64,000 nucleotides of DNA from Hepsetus odoe (taxonomy: Eukaryota > Chordata > Actinopteri > Characiformes > Hepsetidae): the NCBI GenBank assembly GCA_017165825.1, contig CM029367.1:6493723-6557722 (forward strand), written 5' to 3'. The position numbers and the translations under genes were made by a program. Positions within the stretch are counted from its first letter, which is position 1, and the number at the start of each line of letters is the position of its first letter. The notes under the pieces are model-generated. The model was given only the letters and a program-made list of their open reading frames with translations, had not been told where the DNA came from and searched no databases. Positions 1-11,100 of the stretch are shown here, one piece after another.

Positions 1-228
1 AGAAGAATGTAAAAAAAGGAATGGACTCTGGAATGGACTTTTGAGACAAACCGGACTCTGTATTGACAGTTCACTGGTCTCGAGTAACTCCATAAGCTTC
101 CGAGACAGACTTATCAGTGTTACATTGACCTCTTGGGTGAATATTAAGCCTGGCTCGAGCTTAAGAGGAGTCTTTGCTTTAAGTCTTGATTAAAGCTTTA
201 ACACAGGCAGGAAAGTTTGTTCATAAGA
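1..228. other. Upstream leader of the GLYAT-like gene
   Basis: No coding segment is recognised. This stretch probably holds the 5' untranslated region and promoter-proximal sequence of the acyltransferase gene. I see no convincing TATA box or CpG cluster. Confidence 0.3.
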
Positions 229-3200
229 ATGAAGGTGCTGAGCAAAGAAGAGCTAAAGGTTGCAGAGAAGACCCTCAGGAACTACTTGCCAAAGTCTCAA
301 CAGGTGTGTGAAGAATACCTGCATGCTTTTTGGACCATAATGTTTAAACTAGAAAAAGGGAAATATCGTGGATAAAGGTTTTAACTCAAGGGCTGCGTAT
401 TACACATCTTGCTTTTACTTTGTCCACATTTCTAATTCTGTTTATAGGTGTGGTCAATAAGCAATTCCATGGGTGGGCATACATTACAGGCTCTTTAATG
501 GCCAAAGAATCTATCCCAATTTTTTTGAAGAGTTTGTGATGGTTCCAGAAATGGTGTTTTGAATTTCATCTGAAGAGGAAGTGGAATAGGAAGGATGATT
601 GACGACAGTTAAACTGACAAAAAGACTCATAATGACAATCAGCTTTACTCTGTGACACTACTTTATTAATGTTACATAATGGTGAATTAATGAAGCTTTA
701 CCTTGTGAAAATAGCTTTTTTGCACACTGACAGAATGAACTGAAATCAGGGAAGGTTATAAACAAGAATAAAAACCTGGTATTATAGTGGCTTCTATGAA
801 TCATTTACAGGAAATCTGATTTGGTCAGTCTCTAAGACTCAACCTCTAAAAACAGCAAGATTGGACAATGTGTGGAGCCCCTCATTGGATCCACCCATCT
901 AAGAAATACTCTCCTCACTTCTTTTTCTTGAGACCCAAAATCCTTTTCCATTCTGCTGTGTTAAGTGGACTTCCAAGAGCCTAACATTGCAGTCCAACGA
1001 CTAGACTAGTGTCTGCTTATGAACTCTGAACTAGAAATGGCAAAGAGAATATATGTAGTAGCAGAGAGAATGACACTGCAGCCTGGAAAATGGAAAGTGA
1101 TTTTTCATAGATCATATGCTAGTTCTGACCCAGTCCATAAGACAGGCTAAATGTATTTACACTCATTTTCCATTTTACCAGCTCTACAGTTTTTAATCAC
1201 AGACTGTAGTTGATATGTTTCCAAGCATCATTTACTTCCCCCTTAACCCTGTGCATCACTAGTCAGGAACCCCACAGGACCCCCAGTTAATTAGCATTAT
1301 TAACAGGCAGTGGAACTGACATGGTGTCTTGTGTGTGCTGCACAGAGTTAAGCTGTAGTGTTGCTGTAGTGTTTAAATGCTTTGTTATCAGTCCCGGGCT
1401 ATAGTCCACCATCTAAAAATGTCCAGCCAGCAGTGTTTCACACATCATAGATGGCAAAAAAACGTGAACTTTATTTAATTAATGAAACATGGCTGTTTAT
1501 TGACGTTGACATTTTACATTTATACATTGTTTTGTAGTGATTATTATATTATCATATATTAATATATTTTTTTTATTGGCCTGATGCTGTTACAGCCATC
1601 ATTTAATAAACAAAAGGGATTTTAGTTTTATTTTTTAATTTTATTAGTCAATTAATTTTATTTAGTTAATTTGACAAATTTGGCAAAAAACTCAAAGATA
1701 TTGTTACTTTTTATGTCCAGGTGTATGGATTTGTGTTTTTGTTAAATCGATTTCAAGCTCAACCTCTAGATGTGCTAGTGGACTGCTGGCCTGACTTCAA
1801 TGTTCTGTTTGTTGGATCAATACAACAGGAGGTAAGAGATTATTTGGAACTTCTTGTGATAAGATTCTATACTTCTTGTGATAAGATTCTATACTGGTCT
1901 AGCCACAGTGCTGAAAACTTTGTATTCTTACTGTTGGTTTGATCGCTGAAAACTTTGTATTCTTACTGTTGGTTTGATCTTCCTACATGCAGGAACCAGA
2001 TCTTTACAGGAGTATTGGCATTTTTACCAGAGATGAAGTTTCTCTCAAGAACATGCTTCAGACAGACATTCTTGACTGGACGCAGTACCACTGTCTAAGT
2101 ATGTGCATCTTTCTTTGTGGGCCAGTTGCCCAGATCCAGATTATGTCTTATCATAGCCTAAAAGAATTTATAACGAGCAGTACAAAGTTGTCTTTGACTA
2201 GACTTAATCCATGTCTGGCAAATGGACCATTTCAGCACTGTTTTTAAATTCAACTGCAGATCAAATTTTACCTAATAATTTGTTTTCTTGCATTTTTTTT
2301 TTATAATATTTGCGGTTTTATGTACTTAAAACATCTATAATTCATTTTTGTACAAATGGGTTTTTGGAATGGTTTGTTAATTTATTAAAAAAAATAATAC
2401 CTTTGCCAGACCAAAGCCATACCTCCCAAATCGCACATAACTATAAGGAGTTTGATAAGTATCCCTCAGGCTATGCACAGCCAAATCCATTGGTCAGATG
2501 AAATTATGACTGTATTATTTCTATTAAGCATCACCATTACTACAATTAAACATGATTTTTGCAGCATCATGCTGTGGGGGATAGTCTTTTGTGGCATGGA
2601 CTTGGGGGCACAGGTGGCCTAGTGGTTAGGGAGTTGCCCCCGGATCGGAAGATTGTGGGTTCGATTTCCTCACCAGTAGGTTGCCCTGAGGTACCCTTGA
2701 GCAAGGTATCGTACCTGTCACTGCTCCCTGGGCCCACTACTGCACGATGTCGAGTGCATGGGTTAAGTTTCAATTTCGTTGTGGTTCACTGTGTGCTGTG
2801 CTGTGACCTCGCAATGACGAGGGTTGTCACTTTCACTTTAGAGAGTAATCAGGGGAGAGGAAACAATGATGTAGAAAAACACAGAGCAATTCTGGGTGAA
2901 AACCAGAGTTCCAGACTGAACTTGGTAGAGCACCTCTGGAGAGACCTAATAATGTGTGTGCAAAAATGCTCCCCTGCCAACCTGATGGAGCTTACATGAT
3001 TCTGCCGAAAAGAATTGAATTAGGAGTATAATGGAGACAGCTAGAAAGGTACTTGGTGTGACATCTGAAAGGAAGGAGGACGATAAGGAAACCTGGTTAT
3101 GAAACCCATTAGTCCAGGAATTTATACAAAAGAGGAGCCAGGCAAAGAAGTGGGATGGTCAGAGAGATGAAGAAAGCTGATGTTTGGTGAACTGTGTGAG

Positions 3201-4543
3201 AGGTTGGACAGTAAGAGTGAAAGGAAAGGTTTATGGGAGACAGTGTCTCTTGTGTACAAAGAGACAGGCAGCAGAGCAGGTAGTGTCAGAGTTAAAGATG
3301 CTAAGATTTTTGTTGGTACGAGGATGAGCAGCATTAGAAATATTAGACGGACAGCTCATGTTGGATGTTTTGGATGAGACAAAGGTTGCGTTGGTTTTGA
3401 CATGTACAGAGGAGAGATGAGGATTACACTGGGAGAAGAATGTTGAGGATGGAGCTGCCAGGAAAGGAAAAGAGGAAGACCAAAGAGAAGGTTTATGGAT
3501 GTGGTGAGAGAGGACATGCAGCAGTTGGTTTGAAGGAAGAAGATGCAGAGGACAGGAAGAAATGGAGATGATTGATTTGCTGTGGTGACACCTAACTGGA
3601 GCCGCTTAACTCAGAAGAAATGGATTCAAGGCAGTTATTAACAGAGTTTGGGTATGAAATGTGACCTCCAAAAATTAACTTTGCCTAGCTATCTGATTTG
3701 CTAATGTTTTGCGCAAGTTTCCCATTCTGATCATTTTTGTAACATTGAAACTTGACATGAGTTGGAGTGGAGGGATTGCTTATGAGATAGAACTCCAAGA
3801 GGGATCATCTCTTCAGACATCATGGTTATGAGTTTGTTTAAATTTCCCAGGTTTTGACTTTTGGCATCTGGAGACAATAAAAGCTATTGCACTACAAAGG
3901 GGAGTGCCAGATACCAAACTGTCATGTTGCCACATGATGACACTGCATGATCCCGCTAAGCTTCCCAATGACAGGTAACTTTTTTTTTTTTACCATCAAT
4001 ACAGTTGTTACTGATATTAATGGGAGCTGAATTTGTGATCTCTCTTTGAAGTGTGTTTACGAGTCTTAATTACTTTATATACAGGATTAAATGCTTTGTT
4101 CTTTTACTTTTTCAATACTTATTCACAGGTTATCAGTGCAGGTATCATCACTCAAGGAGTCTCACGTTGCTCTTGTCAACAGCACTTGGAAGTTTGGCAA
4201 TGGAAAATTCAGCGAACCACTGATTAGGAATATGATTCGGAATTTTCCCTCTTGTTGTGTGCTGGACTCTGATGGTCAGCCAGTTGCATGGATGTTGACC
4301 TATCCTTACTGTGCAATGGGAATTCTGTACACCATGCCAGAGCACAGAAGGAAAGGCTACGCCAAAGCCGTGGTCAGCATAATGGCAAAGAAACTCTATA
4401 TAGAAGGATACCCAGTTTACTGCTTCATTGAGGAAGAGAACAAGCTCTCTTACATGCTCTTTGCAAGTCTGGGTTTCACAGAAGACCCGACTTACAGGAT
4501 TACTTGGTATAGTTTCAATGAAGCATTGCTCAATCCACAATAA
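229..4543 (+). CDS. Glycine N-acyltransferase-like protein, 5 exons
   Basis: Exons read as 229-303, 1721-1831, 1993-2098, 3851-3974 and 4129-4543. They join in phase to 831 nt (276 codons plus stop), close to the usual size of about 290 residues for this family. The start is the first in-frame ATG after the upstream leader, giving MKVLSKEELKVAEKTLRNYL, typical of the GLYAT N-terminal domain. The last exon holds the GNAT-type C-terminal domain; RRKGYA at about 4348 matches the acyl-CoA pyrophosphate loop (R/QxxGxG/A). Family members transfer acyl groups from acyl-CoA to glycine or another amino acid, in mitochondria or cytosol. Which paralogue this is (GLYAT, GLYATL2, GLYATL3 or Keg1-like) cannot be decided here. 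All introns have GT-AG ends. Intron 2 is only 161 nt and holds two perfect tandem duplications. Intron 3 contains transposon debris. Confidence 0.88.
1849..1979 (+). repeat. Two adjacent perfect tandem duplications in a short intron
   Basis: A 22-bp unit occurs at 1849-1870 and again at 1871-1892. A 35-bp unit occurs at 1910-1944 and again at 1945-1979. Both pairs are identical, and together they make up most of the 161-nt intron between exons 2 and 3 of the GLYAT-like gene. Confidence 0.95.
2555..3003 (+). mobile_element. Probable Tc1/mariner fragment split by a SINE
   Basis: Before the SINE, the reading IMLWG at about 2567 resembles the conserved block before the second catalytic Asp of Tc1 transposases. 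After it, 2910-2998 reads RLNLVEHLWRDLIMCVQ, resembling the final DDE block (PDLNPIENLWRDLK). No terminal repeats were found, so this is a decayed internal fragment at best. Confidence 0.35.
2605..2840 (+). mobile_element. tRNA-derived SINE, family A (copy 1)
   Basis: The head GTGGCCTAGTGGTTAGGG matches an RNA polymerase III A box and is followed by a B-box-like GTGGGTTCGATTTCC. The body has the shared segment TGAGGTACCCTTGAGCAAGG, and the tail ends in TTGTCACTTTCACTTT. At least nine related copies occur in this window. Confidence 0.85.
3030..3615 (+). mobile_element. Non-LTR retrotransposon fragment A (internally deleted)
   Basis: About 3120-3250 resembles the region just before the reverse transcriptase in other copies here (GELCERLDSK). 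About 3330-3600 is the C-terminal end, reading roughly MLRMELPGKEKRK in one frame, then VVREDMQ. The catalytic part between is absent. The same family occurs at 21306-22573, 38330-39640, 51300-51560 and 59765-60905. Confidence 0.75.
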
Positions 4544-4834
4544 CTCTTACTTTTATAATACAATGTGAAGTCACTAAGCAACCCAAGTGTGAAAAACAAC
4601 ACACACACAAAAAAACAACACTCTATGCTGAAAGAAAGCCTTACAAAACTGACATAACTTGTTTTGATTGGACTGCTTTTTTCTGTTCTGCTTTTTACAG
4701 TCTTACAAAACTTACTGTAAAAAGTTAACCAGACACTAGAAAACTACTAAAACTAATACTAATTGTACTTTTGTACAATACCAGTACTATGGGTATAGAA
4801 ATTTCATTATGATGTAACACCCAGTACTATGAAT

Positions 4835-4852
4835 AATAAAACATGAAATAAA
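4835..4852 (+). terminator. Polyadenylation signals of the GLYAT-like gene
   Basis: Two AATAAA hexamers at 4835-4840 and 4847-4852 lie about 300 nt after the stop codon at 4543. Confidence 0.65.
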
Positions 4853-5682
4853 CAATTGATAAAGACCTATTCTGTTTATGAATGGCATTTATGATATCAG
4901 ACATACTCATTAAGGCAAGGAGTCTTATCCATAAAAAAGGTGATTTAGCTTATGATTTTCTACTAAAAAAAAGCAGGAGTACATTTCATAATCAACTGTT
5001 TGATTCCTGAGAAAAGCTGGATTGGGTGAACTACTGCTTAGAATGAAAGCCTGCAGGTATACAAACTACCTGTGACTCTACTATTACTTTTTGATAGCAA
5101 CTAATTCTCATTTCATTCAAATGATCTACAGGTTCTCATCACCTTATGTTCAATCCCCGCAAGATCGAGCTTGATCATCACCAAGACTTCACCAAGCCAG
5201 TTCTTTTGGGCAAATAACTTGTCTTTCCTAAAACTAGAGACAAGGAGTCTTGGTGTCAAATTTGGTAAAGAGCTGAGAAAAGTAACAAAAAGTAACTGCT
5301 TTAAGCTTTAACTGCTCTATGTCCAGCAGTTCTATCTCATTGGCAATCCTCATAATAATAGAACCACTCACCCACTTTCATAACCACTTATCCTGATTAG
5401 AGTCATGGGCCTATCCCATCACTGATAGGGTGAACAGTGGGGAAAACTCCCTGGTATGTATTTTCCCCCAAGGGCAGTGGTGGCCTAGTGGTTAGGGACA
5501 AGGCCCCATAATCAGGTTGTGGGTTAAAATTTTGGGTCCCCTTGAGTAGGATACCATCCACATAAGTGGTTCCCAGGCAATATAGCTCCCCACCGCCATG
5601 CTGTGAATATGAATTAATTGCAGAAGATGCATTTCATTGTGGATTGGTATGTGCAATGTGTTGTCTTCAAAATCACAATTAC

Positions 5683-5713
<31 letters not shown>

Positions 5714-6987
5714 TATTTTGTAATTAATATTTTCAAGGAAGCAAAACCTATATGTTTGAGACTTATTACTAACTTGGTTATTTTGGCCTCTTTTCTCCCT
5801 GTATTATCAGAAGTATTTGCTAGAAAACTGTGGGTCGCATTATCAGAGATGAGGGCAGAGCTTTCCTTTGGTACGGTAAATACTGTCTTGCTTCAAAGGC
5901 TGTGTTTGGCCTCAAATCATCCTGAAGCAAACACTCTTTTTCGGAGTATCACTTAGGTAGCCAATGGTTTAATGCCTATGATCCGCTCTTTCCTAAAAAA
6001 CTGACCATTATCCAGTATATTGCAGAGGAAGAACATCAAGAGTCTGTGATGAAATGTCTGAATTGGTGCTTAATAATTACCTGCACTGCTTAGCCAGACT
6101 TTCTCAATGTTCCTTTGTGAAGATTCATTTCAGGGGAAAATCCTCTAAAATGATAGCTTTATTGACTTCAAGCCTGCATTTAGACAAACAAACCTGAGGA
6201 TGAAACTACATTTAAAGGCAATCATGAAAAACAGAGCCTCCAAACATCTTGCCAGAAAAATCACACTTTATTCTTTAGAACAAATCTAAACAAAAACTTC
6301 AGGCAAATACCTGAACTACACATGGTGTAGACAGAAAGAAAGAAAGAAAGAAAATTATACTTCACTGATGTGAAACGCACCAATTTTCCATATCAAAAGA
6401 AATTTTACACTGAAGTAAATTATACTGTATACTATATGATATTTAGTAGCTCTGCAGATTCTCCCCAGTTAAAATGATCTGGTCAAACTGGTCTAGATTT
6501 TTAATTTGTATTATCAGGCTTTGGAAAAGGAAAGACAGATTTCCCTTAACAGTGACATAACCAACAGCTGGCAGTTTAGCTGCAAACAGTACTTCAAACA
6601 ATCTAATACTCAACACTTGGTCTTGGTAGAGTTAAATGATTATTACAAGGAGTGATCAAAATAAGCAAGAGCATATTTGTATACACCCCTGTCAAAATTT
6701 GAACGAATAATCAGTAAGTCTTAAAAAAAAATGTTTTGTATAACCTAAAAATGTTTCCTGACTTCCAAAAAACTAGCTCTATTTTGGTGTTATGTAGAAC
6801 CATTTTAACAAAGGAATTTAAATAAGTACCATAACCAACAGGTTTTATCATGAAGAACCAAGTAAATAAACAAAATTTATCCATCAAATAATTTTCTGAG
6901 TGTTCAATGGTTTAAATAAAGCCAACCATTTTCTAAAGGAACCATTTTTAAAGGTGTACTATGTTTTGATGTCCTGCCTTTCTAACA
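4853..6987. other. Intergenic region between converging genes
   Basis: No gene is recognised between the GLYAT-like gene (+) and MGME1 (-). Contents: a degenerate family B SINE-like piece at about 5365-5460, a family A SINE at 5472-5685, a (TA)n run at 5683-5704 and an (AAAG)n run at 6332-6352. The remainder is unremarkable AT-rich sequence. Confidence 0.6.
5472..5685 (+). mobile_element. tRNA-derived SINE, family A (copy 2)
   Basis: The head GGCAGTGGTGGCCTAGTGG and the B-box-like GGTTGTGGGTT are recognisable. The middle is shortened and the tail diverged, with TTTCATTGTGG near 5630. Confidence 0.75.
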
Positions 6988-6993
6988 TTTATT
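6988..6993 (-). terminator. Polyadenylation signal of MGME1
   Basis: TTTATT on the + strand (AATAAA on the - strand) lies about 52 nt beyond the MGME1 stop codon at 7045-7047. Confidence 0.6.
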
Positions 6994-7044
6994 TTCCAAA
7001 CAGACCTATAGAGAATGTTGGAAGCTGGAGATTCATGTTCTGCA

Positions 7045-7651
7045 TTAAAGGTGTGCCTCTGTTTGTAGTTTTGGTAACATGTCCTTTTCCATATAGTCCT
7101 CCAGGCGGAAAAGCCATTTTTCCCAGTACTGCATCACTTGCTTGTCATCGAGATAATGAGAATGGGCTGGGGATCCATCTTTGTAGGCAACCACTATTAA
7201 TCCATGTTCTACCTGAATTAAGACAGAATAAAAGGTGTAAAATTATTAATCTAAATAAAATATGTTTAATATATGCAATTTAATAAAAATGACATTCCAC
7301 AGGATGTAGTAAGCCTGACATTCATCTTTGATCCATTTTAGCCTGTCTCATACACACTTCATAATTGGTCTTAATATGTATTACAGTGAAATTACATAAT
7401 CCATATCAAGTGGGGAGAAAAACACCCATTACTAACACCAGTTACAACATTTTAATCAATAATTTTGTCATAGAAATTCCACATCACTCCATCCCAACTA
7501 ATTTACCTGATAGTTGTAATTGCTGTCGCTGTTTAAAGCTCCTATGTAGGCAGCCACTTGCAGGGGGTTGTCGTATGTGTTACGAAGAAAAGGTTTTGGC
7601 TTCTCTGATGTCTTCCAATCCACAACACAAAGTGAACCCCTGTTTAATGAA

Positions 7652-7688
<37 letters not shown>

Positions 7689-9611
7689 TTCAGTATTTAG
7701 GGATAAACCCAACACAAACACCAGAAACTATACTGCTGCTGATCAATGGGATTAAGCCTGTGGGTGGATTATTGAGAAAATTTTTAGAGCTATCAATAGT
7801 CTACAGAACATAGTGATGATAAAAACATTTTCATTCACTTGGACTTAATGGTAATAAAGTACAAGGCAATATTTTATTAAAATAGACCGTGATGTCACCG
7901 CAAAAAATTTGTTTTTTTACACCAAGATATAAACATTTCTGTACCAGTAAATAGTATAATATAAAACAGTCATTAATAGTGGTTTGGTTAGTAAACTCAA
8001 GAAACTGGTTAAATAAGAACTGTTTAGACTGATAGTGATTTGTAACAAGATGTTTAAAAAGGTGAGCAGCCATAAAAGCTACTAAATGGTTTTGACCCTC
8101 AAGACAATTGTTTCTTAAAGTTTCGGAAAAAACAAAATGCATCAGTGGGGAGCAGGGCAAAGTTAAAAAATAAAACAAAATTGGGGGGAAATAATGCATT
8201 TGAAATTACTACTGTTGTACTAGCATCAATATCTGTCCATTTGTTATTTGAGCCACTTATTATAAGCAATGTTGAGGTGGGGGTGTAACCTACCTAGAGC
8301 TCAACAGGTAAAGAAACCAGAGAGATCTGGAAAGATCACCTGTCCATCACAAGGCAGACTCTCACCCCAATGAAACTCAACCTCTGCTTTTCACCCATAC
8401 ACGCTGTGCAGCAGAAGGCACCCATATCCACTGCCCAGGGATCAGTGATGGGAATGGTACCTTGCTCAAGGCTACCTCAGGGCAACCACAGCCTTCTGAT
8501 CCTGGGGCCAAGTCCTCAATCATTAGACCACTGCTGCCTCCGACTCCTGTTACCATCCCTAAAAACCATGGGTTTCTCTACAAGGCAGCACTGCACAGAT
8601 TTCAAAGAAATCTTTGACATATACACAGCCCTCATACCGACTGTGTAAAATTAACTTTTAGTCGAATAATCGAGTTTATCAGGACACGTGTCAGCAAAAG
8701 TAAAGTAACAGCCCCATTTCTCACTTGTACATGGCGACACAGTCCACGATGCCCAGATAATGCAGTGACTGATGTTCCACAACGCTTTCAATGGCACGGA
8801 CCCCAGTCACATCCTCCAGCACGTGACTGATGCTTTGTAAATACCCGTCTACCTCCTCGGGAACCTCTACGTCTTCTTGTGGGGACTTGTCTTGCGTTAA
8901 AACGTTCTCGATAGCAGCATGGAACTGTCTCCCTTGTTTAAACAGATCTGAAACAAACCACAAGTGTCAATGCCTTGAAATGAGCTCCCGCAGAAAGTGC
9001 AATAAAAAAAAGGGCACTGGGGTGAACGGGGTCATACTCAGGCTGTACTCTCTGAATCCCTCCTCGCCGAGCTCGGCGATCTTTCTTCTCTTCCACCGTT
9101 CCAAGTAGAACAGCTGCTGGGCGGACATCGTCTTCTGCAGTATTTTTGTCACGCTGGGGATGGAGGGTTGATCCGAATTTCTTTTAAAGTTGATGCGTGT
9201 CATCGCTCGGTCATCAGACTGAATGCCACTTTTTGCCTCGTTCAACAACGGCCAGGGATTTTTCAGCAACTTGGTCGCCTTGCCTGGCCTGGATCTCACC
9301 ACGGCACCGAAGAGCAAGCCGTCCTCGTCCGCGATGCTGTCCGGGGTCTGGGAGCTTGTTCTCGTGGAAACCACCGCCCTGACGAGCGACGAGTAATGTT
9401 CCGAGTCCACACCGCCGTAGCCGCTGCTCTTTTTCCGCGCGCGCACAGGCGGCGACGACGAAAACGAGCAGCTGAGAGAGAAACGTCCGGAGCAAACACG
9501 GCCCACGCACTGAGTCCGAGACAATACTAGACACACCTGCATCATGACTCCCCTTTGGAGGCAACAAATGCTTCCACAACGCTCTCGCAAGCTCGCCCTA
9601 CACCTTTCCAA
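7045..9611 (-). CDS. MGME1: Mitochondrial genome maintenance exonuclease 1, 4 exons
   Basis: Minus-strand exons are 9611-9038, 8947-8725, 7639-7507 and 7212-7045. They join in phase to 1098 nt (365 codons plus stop). MGME1 is a single-strand DNA exonuclease of the PD-(D/E)XK superfamily that trims mtDNA ends during replication. Catalytic motifs are visible: the Asp in GIVDC (exon 2) and the D-x-K in VVDWKTSEKPKPF (exon 3), followed by NPLQVAAYIGA. The last exon reads LIVVAYKDGSPAH, typical of the family. The first exon gives a basic, Ser/Arg-rich N-terminus consistent with mitochondrial import. The ATG at 9611 gives 365 residues. An in-frame Met-Met pair at residues 23-24 would give about 343, closer to human (344), so the true start is uncertain. 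All introns are GT-AG. It lies head-to-head with SNX5, as in human. Confidence 0.93.
7653..7683 (+). repeat. 31-nt poly(A) run next to an MGME1 splice acceptor
   Basis: An uninterrupted A run. On the coding (-) strand it is a T31 run ending 13 nt upstream of exon 3 (first base 7639), so it forms most of the polypyrimidine tract of that acceptor. Confidence 0.95.
8312..8539 (-). mobile_element. tRNA-derived SINE, family A head (copy 3), in an MGME1 intron
   Basis: The reverse complement of the family A head is clear near 8510-8539 (AGACCACTGCTGCC), with GGTACCTTGCTCAAGG at 8455-8470. The stretch at about 8325-8357 (CACCTGTCCATCACAAGG) looks like family B tail, so this may be an A-B chimera like those at 44357 and 57388. 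Confidence 0.7.
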
Positions 9612-9651
9612 CTTTTTTCACAATTTACCGCTTTTGAAAGTGATAACAATC

Positions 9652-9729
9652 GGGAATTGTAGTTCAAGATTTCCCCAGTAAAACGGAAAACTACCTTTTA
9701 TAAGACTACAATTCCCATAATGCAATCGC
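9652..9729. promoter_or_regulatory. Inverted pair of ZNF143/THAP11-type promoter motifs
   Basis: ACTACAATTCCC followed by ATAATGCAATCGC lies at 9705-9729 on the + strand. The same core in reverse orientation (GGGAATTGTAGTTC) lies at 9652-9665, with 39 bp between. ACTACAATTCCCA is the well-known core of SBS elements bound by ZNF143 and THAP11, usually near transcription starts. Both sites are within about 120 bp upstream of the MGME1 ATG at 9611, so they probably mark its promoter. They may also serve SNX5 on the other side. Confidence 0.7.
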
Positions 9730-10439
9730 ACGTGTAAATGCCGCTAGTTCAATGCTACGTCCACCTCAAACAATAGTTCCCGCACGATCCTGTCATTTAC
9801 ATCAATAGCATTAATCAGACTCTCTTTGCCAGAGCTGTTTAACGATATCGACCTCCCCCCCCCCGTGATAAGGAATTGTAATCAATGCACCTTTTGCAAC
9901 TCAGACATATAAACATTTAAACATCTGTTTTTCTGCTGTTAGTATCCCCAATTAATTTAGAACAGAATGATTGGCTGATTCATCATGATAGTTTGATATA
10001 CGATATGTTTTGGATGTTTGGACTTTTGTTGGATGACAAAAAAGTTCGTCAGCATTAAGGTTTTTTTTGTTGGTGATTCATTTTATTATACACAAATGGA
10101 GATTATTTTGGGGTGGAAAACACAACTTCCTGGTCCACAGTACCTTATCCTTCCCGCCTTTGTATAATTTTTACTGCATTATTGACCATGCATTAAGACA
10201 TACGGAAGTTACATGTTAGTAAGATATTTTTTAAATACTGACTGATGTCCATTCGCTGCAGCATTATGCGACTTTTCACTGTTTCACACCGAGCAGAATA
10301 CATTTTGTTGTATTTATCTTCAATAAAACATTAGAAAAACATGAAGCATCATACTTATACATTATTTTATTTTCATATTTTAGATGTTTTTTAATTATAT
10401 GCAATACTGAAGGTAAAGCAAAGAAAACCGAAAACTGTT

Positions 10440-10760
10440 TGAAAAATACATTCATTCATTTATTTATTATTTGATTACCCTTTATTCATGAATTTATAGA
10501 TTACTTAATTTAATAAATTACATTAAATAATTTATACATTCATAATTAATTACATCAGATAATGTATATATTATTTAGTGTATTATAATTATATAATTAA
10601 TATATATATATATATAATTACTTAATTATTAAATTACATTAATATATATATATATAATTACTTAATAATTAAATTACATTAAATAATTTTTGCATTTATA
10701 ATTAATTACATTAAATAATTTATACATTATTTAATGTATTTTAATTTATTAATTTGCCTT
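10440..10760. repeat. AT-rich degenerate tandem repeat
   Basis: Repeated variants of ATTAAATAATTTATACATT, ATAATTAATTACAT and TATATATATATA. One unit near 10600-10640 is repeated at 10640-10680. It looks like degenerate minisatellite sequence. Confidence 0.75.
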
Positions 10761-10934
10761 TTATGGATTTGTATTGTGTATTTTTCCCGGAAGCAACATG
10801 AAAACCTCACGAAAATCACCATTTTAAAACCACTCTGAATTTCTTTACACCCCGAAGACTGAATTATGTGAACGTTTTTTGGGGGGAAACGTTGAATTCG
10901 GCGCGTTAATAAAAGCTTAATCGTCCACTCCAGC

Positions 10935-10948
10935 ACAGTAGGTGGCGC
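10935..10948 (+). promoter_or_regulatory. CTCF-like motif upstream of SNX5
   Basis: ACAGTAGGTGGCGC matches the CTCF core consensus CCASYAGRKGGCRS at 13 of 14 positions. It lies about 155 bp upstream of the SNX5 ATG. Binding is inferred from the motif only. Confidence 0.45.
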
Positions 10949-11100
10949 TCTGGATGATTCGCCTGCTTCTAATAAACACTTGAGAAAAAGACAAGCTCCT
11001 CTTCCTTCGAAAGCAAATAGTAACAGTTAGCTTAGCTGCCAGAAAGTCTCCAAAACTTCACTGCGGTCCTCTTTAGGGTGCAAAACGCAGTATTACTACA

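Larger units (their letters stand above)
9730..11100. other. Intergenic region between MGME1 and SNX5 (head to head)
   Basis: No gene was found. It contains the upstream sequence of SNX5, a strongly AT-rich repeated block at 10440-10760 and a CTCF-like site at 10935-10948. The last 150 bp before the SNX5 ATG are less AT-rich and probably include its 5' untranslated region. Confidence 0.5.

Noticed and set aside
2605..2680. tRNA gene call from A and B box matches in the SINE heads
   Set aside because: The A and B boxes belong to dispersed SINEs; no cloverleaf with acceptor stem could be drawn.
9168..9530. Open reading frames on the + strand (and other minus frames) over MGME1 exon 1
   Set aside because: They overlap the GC-richer first exon of MGME1 in other frames, have no recognisable domains and no splice continuation.
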